Assembly: GCA_018396675.1 (NCBI GenBank)
Contig: JAGTQX010000003.1
Location: forward strand, 186,001 to 250,000
Reading direction: 5' to 3'
From: Candidatus Bathyarchaeota archaeon
GTDB taxonomy: Archaea > Thermoproteota > Bathyarchaeia > Bathyarchaeales > Bathycorpusculaceae
DNA length: 64,000 nucleotides
The notes below the pieces were generated by a model. That model did not search any database. It saw only the letters and a list, made by a program, of their open reading frames with translations, and was not told the DNA's origin. The position numbers were made by a program, and so were the translations under genes. Below are positions 40,650 through 49,646 of this stretch, piece after piece. Within the stretch, counting starts at the first letter, position 1. Every line of letters starts with the position of its first letter.

Positions 40650-41128
40650 AAATGGTTGCTGCAAAGGGGCTCACAGCGTTTCTTCGTGGATTGGATTACC
40701 CGCAATTTTCAACTTATACGACTCCGAGTGACAGCCAAACAGGTAATCCGGGAATTGTTTATTTAAGTCAGACTGCCTTGTATTACTGTAACTATTATGG
40801 TATTTATCCGTCGCCGTATCAAACTTCAACCAGAGCCTTATCGTCCTCAATATTGACGACGTATAACCTACCTGAATCACGTGTAATCTACATCCTTGAC
40901 AAATTCGGCAGCTGGATACCAGGAGCAGTTTACAGACATGTTGCCGCAGGCGATAACAAGGTTACAGGCTCATTTTTTGCCTTAGGCTTAACAAGGACAA
41001 CGGACATTAGGCTTACTGCTTTGGGTCTTCTATGCGCGTTTAAGCCTAGACTCTTTCCCATGGAGTATACGGCTACTAACGCTACGAGGCTTGTTGTTTT
41101 GCAGTTGGGACTGGTGGGAGGCGCATAG
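40646..41128 (+). CDS. Continuation of the preceding pilus-locus protein, or a coupled gene
   Basis: About 160 residues from an ATG that overlaps the previous stop as ATGA. It has no signal peptide or N-terminal helix of its own, yet its content (GNPGIVYLSQTALYYCNYYG, PGAVYRHVAAGDNKVTGSFFALGL, then LGLLCAFKPRLF) looks like the second half of the exported domain before it; a cytoplasmic stand-alone product would make little sense. The open frame continues upstream of this ATG to 40553, inside the previous gene. I favour one split gene, but GGGGA nine bases before the ATG keeps coupled translation possible. Confidence 0.5.
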   Translation: MKMVAAKGLTAFLRGLDYPQFSTYTTPSDSQTGNPGIVYLSQTALYYCNYYGIYPSPYQTSTRALSSSILTTYNLPESRVIYILDKFGSWIPGAVYRHVAAGDNKVTGSFFALGLTRTTDIRLTALGLLCAFKPRLFPMEYTATNATRLVVLQLGLVGGA

Positions 41129-41131
41129 CAA

Positions 41132-43960
41132 GTGAACAGGAAAGGTCAATACTCGATTATTGCGGCTTTGCTTGTTGCTGTTATTCTCATAGCTACTGTA
41201 ATAATGACTTATTCTGTTATACGCACCAGCACAGTGCAAGTTCAGCCGCAAGTGTTGAGCACTATAGATGAAACAAATTTTGCATTAAAGAAAATTTTAG
41301 GCTTCACAGTTGGCTATTACGCTTCAGCGTTACAGGTTACTGGGAACTCCACTTATGCAAAGGAAATAGCCATGAACTACACGCGCAGCGGTTTAGAGAG
41401 CATAGCCAAGATGCATCCGGAATTGGGAGCCTCATTCGAACTGGAAACAGTTGATTTAAGCGCGTACTGGTATTCAAAATACAGTTGGAGCACAGGAAGA
41501 CTTGCCGTAAAATACAATTTAACGGGATTTGGACTGTCAGGAATGGAATACGAAACTTCATGCTCGTTAAAAGTTAACGTAACAAGCGTTTCAGAAACTC
41601 AAGCGCAGTTTAAAGTGACCGTAGACAATGACGATATACCGCTTCTTAATCTTGGGAAACAAAACTTCAAATTTTACCGATACATTGACAGCAACTCGTC
41701 ATGGATAACTGCCAGCCCAAGCTATAGCACGAACATACAGGTTTCTTCGGACGGCATATACACGATTGACATGACGGATCCAGCTTTGTCTGAAATAGAC
41801 CCATACTCGTACATTGTCCAAGTGGAAGACAACAGAGGCTTGATAGCCGTTGCTGCATCATTCAGCAGATACACGTGCGCATTAACATGGAACCCAAACG
41901 CAACTCTAATCGACCAAGAATCCTTCGAAGGCAGCTGGCCGCCAACTGGGTGGACGGCAACTGGAAACTGGAACAAAGAAGACAACCAAAAATATAATGG
42001 AAGTTATTCAGCGGATTTTGACGGCGCAGGTTCAGGCGCATCCGGAGACTTGACAACCAGCGACCTCAATTGCACAGATGCAGCTTCAGTTTACGTGGAT
42101 TTCTGGTATATGGATGATGGATGCAGCGCGGGCGAATTTCTGCTTCAATATTATAATGGAACCGCTTGGATAACAGTTGCTGATTTGGGGTCAACCCTTC
42201 CTATAAACGAAAAACAGTGGCTTCACTATCAAGAAAGAGTCACGGACAGCCAATATTTCATATCGAACTTCAAAATTCGATGGGCCGCCGTCGGAATTGA
42301 CAACCAAGAACACGCGTACGTGGATTATGTGACTGTTAAAAAAGAGCTTAACCTGTCAACACATAACGCAACGATAGTAATTGAACTGTTACAAAATGGT
42401 ACAATGCGGTGGCTTGGACAAAGCCTTCAGTTGACAACACAAGCTAAACCTATACCGCCAATACCGGTAAGGTCGATACGCGTAAACCAGACCATAAACG
42501 GTGTAGACCAAGAAGTGCCTTTCCAAGTTGAGGATTGGGCTTCGGATTACATGATTCCGTTGGGCTTGGCTAACAAAGAAAGCATTTTCAGTGGCCGAAA
42601 CATGCTGGTATTCCTTGCAAACCCGAACGTGACGAAAGTTACAATATGGTGGAACGGAAGCGACTCGGCAACCCAAACATCATGGGCATACACAAACCGC
42701 TACTTTAATGATGACACCAACACCAGAACTTTCAGCAATGGACTGCTCACAATTCAACTATCATCAACAGGTTTCACAATTACATCAACAACAGGAGACT
42801 TGACAACTACTGCAAATTTGCTACGCATAAATGGTAGGTATGATACTACAGACCCAGAGTGGTCTTACGCTATATACAACGGCGTAGTTCGAGACGTTAT
42901 ACACGGCGAATCAGAATATTCTGGCGGAGTCACTGGTTGCCCGAACTTTTACACGCATATAGTTTTAACCTTGCCAGCAAACGCCACATACTACACTTAT
43001 CAGCAACGCCTAATATTTCTGGACTCAACAGGCAGACAGAGAACCATCACTGACATTTGCCCAGTAAGCGCAACCACTTCTATGACTGGAATTTTCGGTT
43101 ATAACACCGCAGGCTCAAGTTACGTTAGCGTTAGCCAAAATTACATGTACGGCAGCCTCTTCACTTCCCCGTTATCCCCAGTGATTGCGAATAGCATATC
43201 TTTCCGCGGCAGAAGCGACTCGGGAACGGTTAATGTTAAATGTTTGATTGTAAGGCACAGCGACATGAAGATTATAGCAACGACAAGCGCCATATCTGTA
43301 AGTTCAACTGCTCAATGGTGGACAGCAACCTTCACGTCGTCACCAACATTGTCCCCGAATACAGAATACGTCCTAATGATAATACCAAGCGGCACAGTTA
43401 GGTTTTACTACGCTACTGGCTCAACTAATCAAGGACACTATACGTCGAACAGTTATTCTTCGCCGACGGATCCCACATACTCTGTGCATAACAATTACAG
43501 GTTCAGCATTTATTGCAGCTACACTTATGCTGTCACGGCGTTAACGGAAAACGGAACAGCAGACAACTACCCAATAGTTTCAACAAGTGAGGGCTTATTC
43601 TACAACATGTCCGGCGTCTGGCAACACCATTGGACACAAATTAACTTTACGGCAGACAAAGGGTTCGGAATAATATTCACAACCGAGGCAAACCAAATGC
43701 TTTACCGCTTTGACCAGATAGCTGGAAAACCCACTGGCGCCTTAAGCGTTTATGCTTCTGGAACATTTGAACTGCTTCCGATTGCCGAGGATCTTAACGC
43801 TCCAGTCAGTTTTACATACGCGTTGGATGTGTGCTGGTACGGTGCAGTGGTAAACTTCGGCACAACGCCAATTTACACAACGTCCGATAAAGGCATTCCG
43901 ACTGGCTTATGGGTTGTCGTTGAGTATCCACCAGTGATAACTGTGAGCTCGGAGAGTTAA
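41132..43960 (+). CDS. Giant pilin-like surface protein, 942 residues
   Basis: The N-terminus NRKG-QYSIIAALLVAVILIATVIM is a class III signal peptide with a cleavage site after glycine, but the mature protein is many times larger than usual pilins. It contains a segment (about residues 255-405, SFEGSWPPTGWTATGNW...DADFDGAG..., YVDFWYMDDG) resembling MAM/jelly-roll carbohydrate-binding modules, and beta-rich C-terminal parts with many Thr, Ser, Asn and Tyr and numerous N-glycosylation sequons. A possible pilus-tip adhesin. GTG start with GGGAGG ten bases upstream; it ends the main operon. Confidence 0.72.
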   Translation: MNRKGQYSIIAALLVAVILIATVIMTYSVIRTSTVQVQPQVLSTIDETNFALKKILGFTVGYYASALQVTGNSTYAKEIAMNYTRSGLESIAKMHPELGASFELETVDLSAYWYSKYSWSTGRLAVKYNLTGFGLSGMEYETSCSLKVNVTSVSETQAQFKVTVDNDDIPLLNLGKQNFKFYRYIDSNSSWITASPSYSTNIQVSSDGIYTIDMTDPALSEIDPYSYIVQVEDNRGLIAVAASFSRYTCALTWNPNATLIDQESFEGSWPPTGWTATGNWNKEDNQKYNGSYSADFDGAGSGASGDLTTSDLNCTDAASVYVDFWYMDDGCSAGEFLLQYYNGTAWITVADLGSTLPINEKQWLHYQERVTDSQYFISNFKIRWAAVGIDNQEHAYVDYVTVKKELNLSTHNATIVIELLQNGTMRWLGQSLQLTTQAKPIPPIPVRSIRVNQTINGVDQEVPFQVEDWASDYMIPLGLANKESIFSGRNMLVFLANPNVTKVTIWWNGSDSATQTSWAYTNRYFNDDTNTRTFSNGLLTIQLSSTGFTITSTTGDLTTTANLLRINGRYDTTDPEWSYAIYNGVVRDVIHGESEYSGGVTGCPNFYTHIVLTLPANATYYTYQQRLIFLDSTGRQRTITDICPVSATTSMTGIFGYNTAGSSYVSVSQNYMYGSLFTSPLSPVIANSISFRGRSDSGTVNVKCLIVRHSDMKIIATTSAISVSSTAQWWTATFTSSPTLSPNTEYVLMIIPSGTVRFYYATGSTNQGHYTSNSYSSPTDPTYSVHNNYRFSIYCSYTYAVTALTENGTADNYPIVSTSEGLFYNMSGVWQHHWTQINFTADKGFGIIFTTEANQMLYRFDQIAGKPTGALSVYASGTFELLPIAEDLNAPVSFTYALDVCWYGAVVNFGTTPIYTTSDKGIPTGLWVVVEYPPVITVSSES

Positions 43961-44058
43961 AGCGTGTGCATGAGAGTTTATTTGGAATGTGGATTTGGAG
44001 TTCATACAAGTTAAATAAGTAATCTTCAGATTTCATACACTAGTAAAAGGGTGACGCT

Positions 44059-44502
44059 ATGAACGCCAAAACCGTGTTAAAATCTAGAAAGGGTATATCT
44101 CCCATACTCGCTACACTCTTGCTGATCGTAATCGCCGTAGCCGCCATAGTTGTAACATACGCGTGGATAATGACTTACATGAGCAGCGCTGGACAAAGCG
44201 CAGGTGTAATGCTTTACGACGCAAACGTGAGATTTTATGATGACAACGGAACTAAAAAGATAGATATTGACGTTGGAAACTCTGGAACAACCGACACGGA
44301 ACTGCTCAAAATCTACGTGGGAACATCAACAGCAAACCTTCAAGACATGACAACAACGGCGCTTCAAATACCGCTTCCAGCAGGCGAAGTTAAAAGCCTA
44401 ACATTAACATACAACTGGGAAAATGGAACAACATACTACTTCAAAATAGTTCCAAAAACCGGAACCGCAATAGAGTTTAACAAAAAGGCGCCTACTAGCT
44501 AA
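44059..44502 (+). CDS. Archaeal type IV pilin, major subunit candidate
   Basis: A 147-residue pilin with leader MNAKTVLKSRKG and assembly helix ISPILATLLLIVIAVAAIVVTYAW, the typical archaeal pilin N-terminal domain, then a compact beta-sandwich of about 105 residues. It has its own promoter (GTTAAATAAG about 45 bases upstream) and ribosome site GGGTGA, separate from the operon before it, which suits high expression of the main subunit. Contains several glycosylation sequons. Confidence 0.87.
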   Translation: MNAKTVLKSRKGISPILATLLLIVIAVAAIVVTYAWIMTYMSSAGQSAGVMLYDANVRFYDDNGTKKIDIDVGNSGTTDTELLKIYVGTSTANLQDMTTTALQIPLPAGEVKSLTLTYNWENGTTYYFKIVPKTGTAIEFNKKAPTS

Positions 44503-44641
44503 TCTCCAACATTCTCCAATTCATCAAGCACATCAACTTTTGAGCTTTGAACCAATCAGCGTCTTGCCCGCATTTTTCAATTAGTGTTAAAAGCAGAGAA
44601 TCGCCATAAGATACGCCATAAACGAAACGGTGATTTCAAGC

Positions 44642-45457
44642 ATGCAGGAAACACAAGCGCTCATCGAGGCTGCAAAAGTGTGTTTGACGCTTATTTTCTT
44701 TATTTATGCTTCTTGGAGCGACCATAAAACCCGCGAGGTAAGCAACAACGTTTGGGTTCTTTTCGCGCCGCCAGCTTTCGCATTAACTTTCGCCGAGCTT
44801 TTCCTATTCGATTTTTCCGCCTTGCCATTTTTTGGCTTATGCTTCGGCTTAACTGCAGCCTTCGCGGTGATACTCTTTTATGCAGGAGGGTTTGGAGGCG
44901 CAGACGCAAAAGCGTTAATGTGCTTGGCTTTGGCGCTTCCATTTTACCCGCAAGAGCTTTTGGCGCCGCTTTCCAGTCAAGCTTCGCCGATAATGAATGT
45001 TTTTTTCCCATTAACAGTTTTCAGCAATTCTGTCTTGCTCGCGGCTTTAACCGCCATCTACCTTTTAATTCGTAACTTAACGTGGCGACGGAGAACAGGC
45101 AGAGCGCTTTTTGAAGGAGAACAGAACACAGAGGCGTTCAGCAAGAAACTGATTGTTCTAGTTACAGGGTACAAGGTTTCAGTAAAAAGGCTTAAGGAGA
45201 AATGGCACCTTTACCCGCTTGAAGACTTGGAGAAGAAAGAAAACGTCACTAAAAGAAAACTCGTATTAATGCCCAAAGACGAGGGCAGAAACGCCATAGT
45301 TGAAAGATTAGAGAATGCAGTGGAGAAAGGCGAAATCCAAGACTTGGTTTGGGCCACGCCGGGCTTGCCAATGCTCATATTCATGACTGCTGGGCTTGTC
45401 ATCGCGTTGATTTACGGCGACGTTATATGGGCACTAATAAGTTTTCTAATGGGATAA
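44642..45457 (+). CDS. Prepilin peptidase (A24 aspartic protease)
   Basis: A 271-residue polytopic protease that removes the class III signal peptides of the pilins in this locus. The two catalytic aspartates are D27 in SDHKTREVSN and D88 in GGADAK (the GxGD-type motif, here GGAD, as in many archaeal enzymes). A soluble insertion of about 100 residues (WRRRTGRALFEGEQ... to VWATPGLP) precedes the last span. The inner ATG is chosen because GGTGA lies eight bases before it; a GTG four codons upstream is possible. Confidence 0.88.
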   Translation: MQETQALIEAAKVCLTLIFFIYASWSDHKTREVSNNVWVLFAPPAFALTFAELFLFDFSALPFFGLCFGLTAAFAVILFYAGGFGGADAKALMCLALALPFYPQELLAPLSSQASPIMNVFFPLTVFSNSVLLAALTAIYLLIRNLTWRRRTGRALFEGEQNTEAFSKKLIVLVTGYKVSVKRLKEKWHLYPLEDLEKKENVTKRKLVLMPKDEGRNAIVERLENAVEKGEIQDLVWATPGLPMLIFMTAGLVIALIYGDVIWALISFLMG

Positions 45458-45526
45458 TGCAAAACCGCCAAAAAAGGTTAATTCTCGCTTGGGCGTAAGA
45501 AATAAGTGTTTGGACGAGTGTAAAGA

Positions 45527-46645
45527 TTGCTTGAAGCGCATCTTGAAGAAGTTAAAGAGTTTTTGAGAAGCAGCAATGAGGACGTTAACATCGTGGTAAT
45601 GCCAGACTTTTTCCTTGACAGATTCATAAGTCTAAACTGTAATCCAAGCGTCTTCTCAAGAATGGTTGCTGAAGTGGCCGAAAGAAAAGGCGGAAGCATC
45701 GACGGCATATCCCAAACAGATTTTAGAGGTGGAAATGCTGTGAACACTGCTTCAGCACTGGCAAGTCTAGACGCAAAAGTCACCATAATAGCATGCACAG
45801 ACAGGCTTGGAGTAAAACTGCTTAAACTCTACGTGAAGTCACCGAAAATCAATCTTTCCCACGTGAAAATTCTGCAAAAGCCGTCAATAACAACAGCCTT
45901 GGAATTTAATACAAAAAATGGGAAAACCAACATCATGCTGAGAGATGTAGGCTCTTTATCAGATTTTGGGCCAGAAAACTTAAACAGCGCAGACTTTGAA
46001 GTCATCGAAAAAGCTGATTGTGTATGCGTTTTCAACTGGGCCGGAACAAGAAGATTCGGAACAGAACTAGCTCAAACAGTCTTTCACCACGCAAAAATGA
46101 AGGGAAAAGGCAAAACATACTATGACACGGCTGACCCAACCCCTAATAGGGAAAAAGCTACAAAGCTGATGCAGAAAGTCCTACAAGATAAAATAGTTGA
46201 CATTTTAAGCCTAAACGAGAACGAGGCAGTGTTTTACGCTTCGCTTTTAGACGACGAAATTGGAAAAACTAAACAAAAACGAGGATTTGAGAATTTAGCA
46301 AGGCATTCCGCGAAACTTTTAGCTTCACGTTTATCAGCCAGAATTGACTTGCATACGACAAGCTTTTCGGCAACCTTCACAAAAAACAGTGAAACCATTG
46401 TTCCAGCCTTTCAAGTTCAAGCTTTAAGGGCGACTGGTGCAGGTGACTCTTGGAACGCAGGAAACATTTTGGGAAGTCTTTACAAACTGTCAGACGAGGC
46501 TAGGCTTACTTTGGCAAACGCCGTTGCCGCTTACTACATCTCAAACCCTGAAGGAAAACACCCCACAAGAAAAGAGCTTATCAGATTCTGTAACAAAATG
46601 AAAAAGAAACAGACAACCAAAACAGATAAAAATCAGATTAATTAA
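45527..46645 (+). CDS. PfkB/ribokinase-family sugar kinase
   Basis: A 372-residue kinase with the N-terminal glycine-rich FRGGNAVNTASALASL and the C-terminal anion-hole motif GAGDSWNAG near residue 306, aspartate being the catalytic base. The family phosphorylates sugars or nucleosides such as ribose, fructose 6-phosphate or adenosine; the substrate is undetermined. The middle is somewhat divergent and the C-terminus is very lysine-rich. TTG start with a weak ribosome site. It is followed closely by eL38. Confidence 0.82.
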   Translation: MLEAHLEEVKEFLRSSNEDVNIVVMPDFFLDRFISLNCNPSVFSRMVAEVAERKGGSIDGISQTDFRGGNAVNTASALASLDAKVTIIACTDRLGVKLLKLYVKSPKINLSHVKILQKPSITTALEFNTKNGKTNIMLRDVGSLSDFGPENLNSADFEVIEKADCVCVFNWAGTRRFGTELAQTVFHHAKMKGKGKTYYDTADPTPNREKATKLMQKVLQDKIVDILSLNENEAVFYASLLDDEIGKTKQKRGFENLARHSAKLLASRLSARIDLHTTSFSATFTKNSETIVPAFQVQALRATGAGDSWNAGNILGSLYKLSDEARLTLANAVAAYYISNPEGKHPTRKELIRFCNKMKKKQTTKTDKNQIN

Positions 46646-46670
46646 GAAGCATCTGTTCGGAGATGCAATT

Positions 46671-46865
46671 GTGCCATCGGAAATATTTGACGTAGATAAA
46701 TTCGTTGAAATCAGCGAAAGAGCAGACTACTGTGCAGTGAAAAGGTTGAAAGATGCAGTTAAGCTGAAGCTTCGAACTTCGAGAAAACTTTACACTTTAA
46801 AAGTTGAGCCCGCAAAGGCCGAAGAAATCATAAAGAAACTACACTGTGAAATCCGCGAAATCTAA
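46671..46865 (+). CDS. rpl38e: Large-subunit ribosomal protein eL38
   Basis: A 64-residue protein matching eL38: PSEIFDVDKFVEISERA, then VKRLKDAVKLKLRTSRKLYTLKVEPAKAEEIIKKL. In archaea eL38 occurs mainly in TACK and Asgard lineages, supporting the placement of this genome. GTG start with CGGAG nine bases upstream. The gene is short and could be missed by automatic calling. Confidence 0.87.
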   Translation: MPSEIFDVDKFVEISERADYCAVKRLKDAVKLKLRTSRKLYTLKVEPAKAEEIIKKLHCEIREI

Positions 46866-46875
46866 ATTACAAAAA

Positions 46876-47805
46876 CTATTCTGCATCCACGACAATTTTT
46901 GCCAAGCGCACCGAATCATCTAGGTTTCGCATAACAGTGTTTGCCACTGTAACCTTCACTCCAAGCGCTTCTATGCGCTTCTTCTGCTCTTTGTCAACTT
47001 CATCAATTATAAAGCGTTTAAGCATGTTCCCGTAAAACTTTGCCACACCATACGCTGACGACTCAAAACCTAGACTAGTCATAACTCTGTCAGCTGGTCC
47101 TTTAAGCGCTTTTCCTCCAACTATTGGGCTTACACCGATTATTGGCGCATCAACAGTTTCCAAGGTGTTCCTGATTTTTTTAATTGCAAGTATTGGCGCT
47201 ATGCTCAAAATAGGGTTGCTTGGGCAAATGATGACACGTTCAGCTTGCCTTATTTCTTCGATTACGCCGTTTGTAGGTTCAGCCTTATCCGCTCCTTCGA
47301 AAATCACGCTAGCAACAGTGTCCATTGTTCCGCGTTTAACGAAATATTCCTGAAAATCTAAAAACAAGCCTTCTGCTGTTTGAATTTTTGTTTGCACCGG
47401 ATTGTCGCTCATCGGCAAAACTTTAGTTTTAATCCCAAACATTCTGCAAAGCCGTTGTGTTGCCTGAGAAAGCTTCATGCCTTCTTTCAGCATTTTGGTT
47501 CGCGCAATGTGCACTGCCAAGTCTCTGTCGCCGATTTTAAACCAAGTTTCAAATCCAAGTTTCCCAAGCGTTTCAAGGCAGTTAAAAGTGTCATCTGCAA
47601 TACCCCAGCCTTTCGTTTCGTCTACGACGCCAGCCAAAGTGTACATTATTATGTCGAGGTCAGGGCTTATGTGAAGCCCATAGAGGTCTATGTCGTCGCC
47701 AACATTGACAATTACCGTGAGGTTTTCTGATGGCAAAACTTTTGCTAGGCCACGTACAAGTTTTGCCGCGCCGACGCCGCCTCCAAGAGCAACAATTTTC
47801 TTCAT
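46876..47805 (-). CDS. cofD: 2-phospho-L-lactate transferase (F420 biosynthesis)
   Basis: Transfers a phospholactate (or phosphoenolpyruvate-derived) group to the deazaflavin Fo, forming F420-0. The N-terminal KIVALGGGVGAAKLVRGL Rossmann start, VNVGDDIDLYGLHISPDLDIIMY, GWGIADDTF and ICPSNPILSIAPIL are all characteristic. About 309 residues. The ATG chosen is leaderless: TTATAATC lies about 26-30 bases upstream; a TTG six codons earlier is in frame. Next to it are the MTHFR-like gene and, across the divergent gap, cofE. Confidence 0.93.
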   Translation of the reverse strand: MKKIVALGGGVGAAKLVRGLAKVLPSENLTVIVNVGDDIDLYGLHISPDLDIIMYTLAGVVDETKGWGIADDTFNCLETLGKLGFETWFKIGDRDLAVHIARTKMLKEGMKLSQATQRLCRMFGIKTKVLPMSDNPVQTKIQTAEGLFLDFQEYFVKRGTMDTVASVIFEGADKAEPTNGVIEEIRQAERVIICPSNPILSIAPILAIKKIRNTLETVDAPIIGVSPIVGGKALKGPADRVMTSLGFESSAYGVAKFYGNMLKRFIIDEVDKEQKKRIEALGVKVTVANTVMRNLDDSVRLAKIVVDAE

Positions 47806-47851
47806 AAGCTTACACGTAGCCAAACAGATTATAAGCGTTGAAGTTTCATCA

Positions 47852-48574
47852 TTATCTAAATTTTTGAAGTCTTTTCAGCATTTCCTTGTCGCCTTCATAA
47901 TCTCCAGCGCAAGTTGCAATTACACCGTCAACAAGCCCATCAAGCGTCGCCACGACTGATTCCACACGGTTCATAGTCGCCGCAATCGGCCAACCGATCA
48001 TTTTTATCATCTCCGCGTTTTTGGATGTCCCAACAAGGAAATATGTATAGAGTGGCTTGTTTAAACGTCTGCATTCCTTGGCCAACTGCTCAAGTTTTGG
48101 GAAAGACTCATCTTCAAGTCTCATGAAGAACACGAAGTCCCACGGGTCTCTTGCACGTTTCGTTAGCTCTTCAATTGGACGGCGCGCTGTAAGCAAACAT
48201 CCCAGTTTAAGGTTTTTCAAGCGTATCACTGTTCGCAGAAAATCCCGCGCTTCTTCCGAGGAGTTCAGCATTTTTATTGGTTCACCATATTTTGGCATGT
48301 CACCCATGGTTAACACAAGGCCGTCAAGGCCTACAGCATCTGCAGCTAAAGCTAAGCCTCCAGCTTCAACTGAGCTTTTATAATTGAGTACAAATATTGG
48401 TATGACTGTCTTATCGGGATATTTGGTTTTTAGCACGCAACCAACAGCTGTGCCGCTTGGCGCGGGTATTCCAGCGGCACTGTCGGTTATGTTCCACCCG
48501 TCGACAAGGTCTTCGACTGCTTCGGCGAATTTTAGAAACTTGCGTGTAGGAACAAACTCGTGCAGTATTTTCAT
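47852..48574 (-). CDS. Methylenetetrahydrofolate reductase-superfamily protein (MetF-like)
   Basis: A 240-residue TIM-barrel-like protein. HEFVPTRKF at the start, WNITDSAAGIPAPSG, and LDGLVLTMGDMPKYGEPIKML (compare the ALRGD.P segment of MetF) point to the MTHFR superfamily, and the shape is like the small archaeal/acetogen MetF proteins. It could reduce methylene-tetrahydropterin to the methyl form that feeds CdhDE, or be a related FAD-linked enzyme. ATG preferred over TTG five codons upstream. It lies between cofD and cofE. Confidence 0.6.
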   Translation of the reverse strand: MKILHEFVPTRKFLKFAEAVEDLVDGWNITDSAAGIPAPSGTAVGCVLKTKYPDKTVIPIFVLNYKSSVEAGGLALAADAVGLDGLVLTMGDMPKYGEPIKMLNSSEEARDFLRTVIRLKNLKLGCLLTARRPIEELTKRARDPWDFVFFMRLEDESFPKLEQLAKECRRLNKPLYTYFLVGTSKNAEMIKMIGWPIAATMNRVESVVATLDGLVDGVIATCAGDYEGDKEMLKRLQKFR

Positions 48575-48711
48575 CGTATCATCTTGCACTAGTTATGGCG
48601 TGTTGGAGATTAAAATTTTGCATTTCGAAAAATTTTTGAATTTGCTTAACGGTGAAAAAACGAAATTATAAAGAGGCGCCTATCATATAACGCGTTTATG
48701 GTGCAACTTTA

Positions 48712-49470
48712 ATGAGCATAATTCAGATAATTGGAGTCGAAGGCTTGCCAATCATAAAAGCTGGAGATAACCTAGCTGAATTCATATGCAAAGCCGCAGA
48801 AAAACAGGGAACGCCGATTCAGGATGGCGACGTGATAGTGGTTACGCATGTTGTTGTTTCCCGCGCTGAAGGGCGCATCGTGAACCTTGATGAAGTCACG
48901 CCGTCTCAATTCGCTAAAACAGTGGCGGAACTTTACGATAAAGACCCAGCGATGGTTGAAGTCGTCTTAAGAGAGGCAAAAAGCATTCGGCGCATGGCTG
49001 AAGGCAAGATAATCACGGAGACAAAGCATGGTTTTGTTTGTGCAAACTCTGGAGTTGACAAGTCAAACGTGCCTGGAGAAAGGATTGTGGCTTTGCTTCC
49101 TGAAAACCCTGATGTTTCCGCCGAGAAAATTAGGCTTGAAATAAAACGGTTGACAGGCTGTGACGTGGCAGTTATAATTTCTGACACGCACGGTCGCCCT
49201 TTGAGGGAAGGCGAAATAAACGTTGCCGTTGGAGTTTCAGGCATTAAACCGATTAGAGACCGTAGAGGCGAAAAGGACTTGTTTGGGTATGTTTTGCGTG
49301 TTAAGCAAACAGCCGTTGCGGATGAACTTTCTTCAGCGGCTGAACTTGTAATAGGACAAGCGGATGAGGGTGTTCCAGCAGCCATAATTCGAGGTTATAA
49401 GTTCATAAAGTCTGACGAGGCAAGAGCAACCGAGCTTGTAAGGCCAAGAGAAAAAGACTTGTTTCTCTAG
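48712..49470 (+). CDS. cofE: Coenzyme F420-0:L-glutamate ligase, second paralogue
   Basis: A 252-residue GTP-dependent ligase that adds glutamate to F420-0. Canonical sequence blocks: LPIIKAGDNLAEFI, GFVCANSGVDKSNVPG, ALLPENPDVSAEKIRLEIKR, ISDTHGRPLREGEINVAVGVSGIKPI and GEKDLFGYVLRVKQTAVADELSSAAELVIGQADEGVP. Proximity to cofD argues that this copy is the true F420 enzyme. No bacterial-type C-terminal nitroreductase domain is fused. Confidence 0.92.
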   Translation: MSIIQIIGVEGLPIIKAGDNLAEFICKAAEKQGTPIQDGDVIVVTHVVVSRAEGRIVNLDEVTPSQFAKTVAELYDKDPAMVEVVLREAKSIRRMAEGKIITETKHGFVCANSGVDKSNVPGERIVALLPENPDVSAEKIRLEIKRLTGCDVAVIISDTHGRPLREGEINVAVGVSGIKPIRDRRGEKDLFGYVLRVKQTAVADELSSAAELVIGQADEGVPAAIIRGYKFIKSDEARATELVRPREKDLFL

Positions 49471-49646
49471 AGGAAACCTAAAAATGACTGTGCTGGTTGG
49501 ATAGGTGCCTTTGCAATTGCAGTAGCGATGCCGAAAACTTTTGTTTGGAACAGTGTATGAGACCTTTACACTTTTAGCGAAAAACTAAAAATTTAAAAGT
49601 GAGCTTTCGAAAAATAAACACTCTAAAATGTGGAGTTGAAAAATCG

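Noticed and set aside
44700-45011. Minus-strand frame of about 100 codons with a very basic composition opposite the prepilin peptidase.
   Set aside because: It is antisense to catalytic residues of a clear A24 peptidase, and its Arg/Lys richness is the mirror of Ala/Phe/Leu codons.
49471-49560. In-frame open extension of 30 codons after the TAG stop of cofE, suggesting readthrough or pyrrolysine use.
   Set aside because: A 30-codon open stretch after a stop occurs by chance about a quarter of the time, the extension has no recognisable domain, and canonical CofE ends near the TAG.
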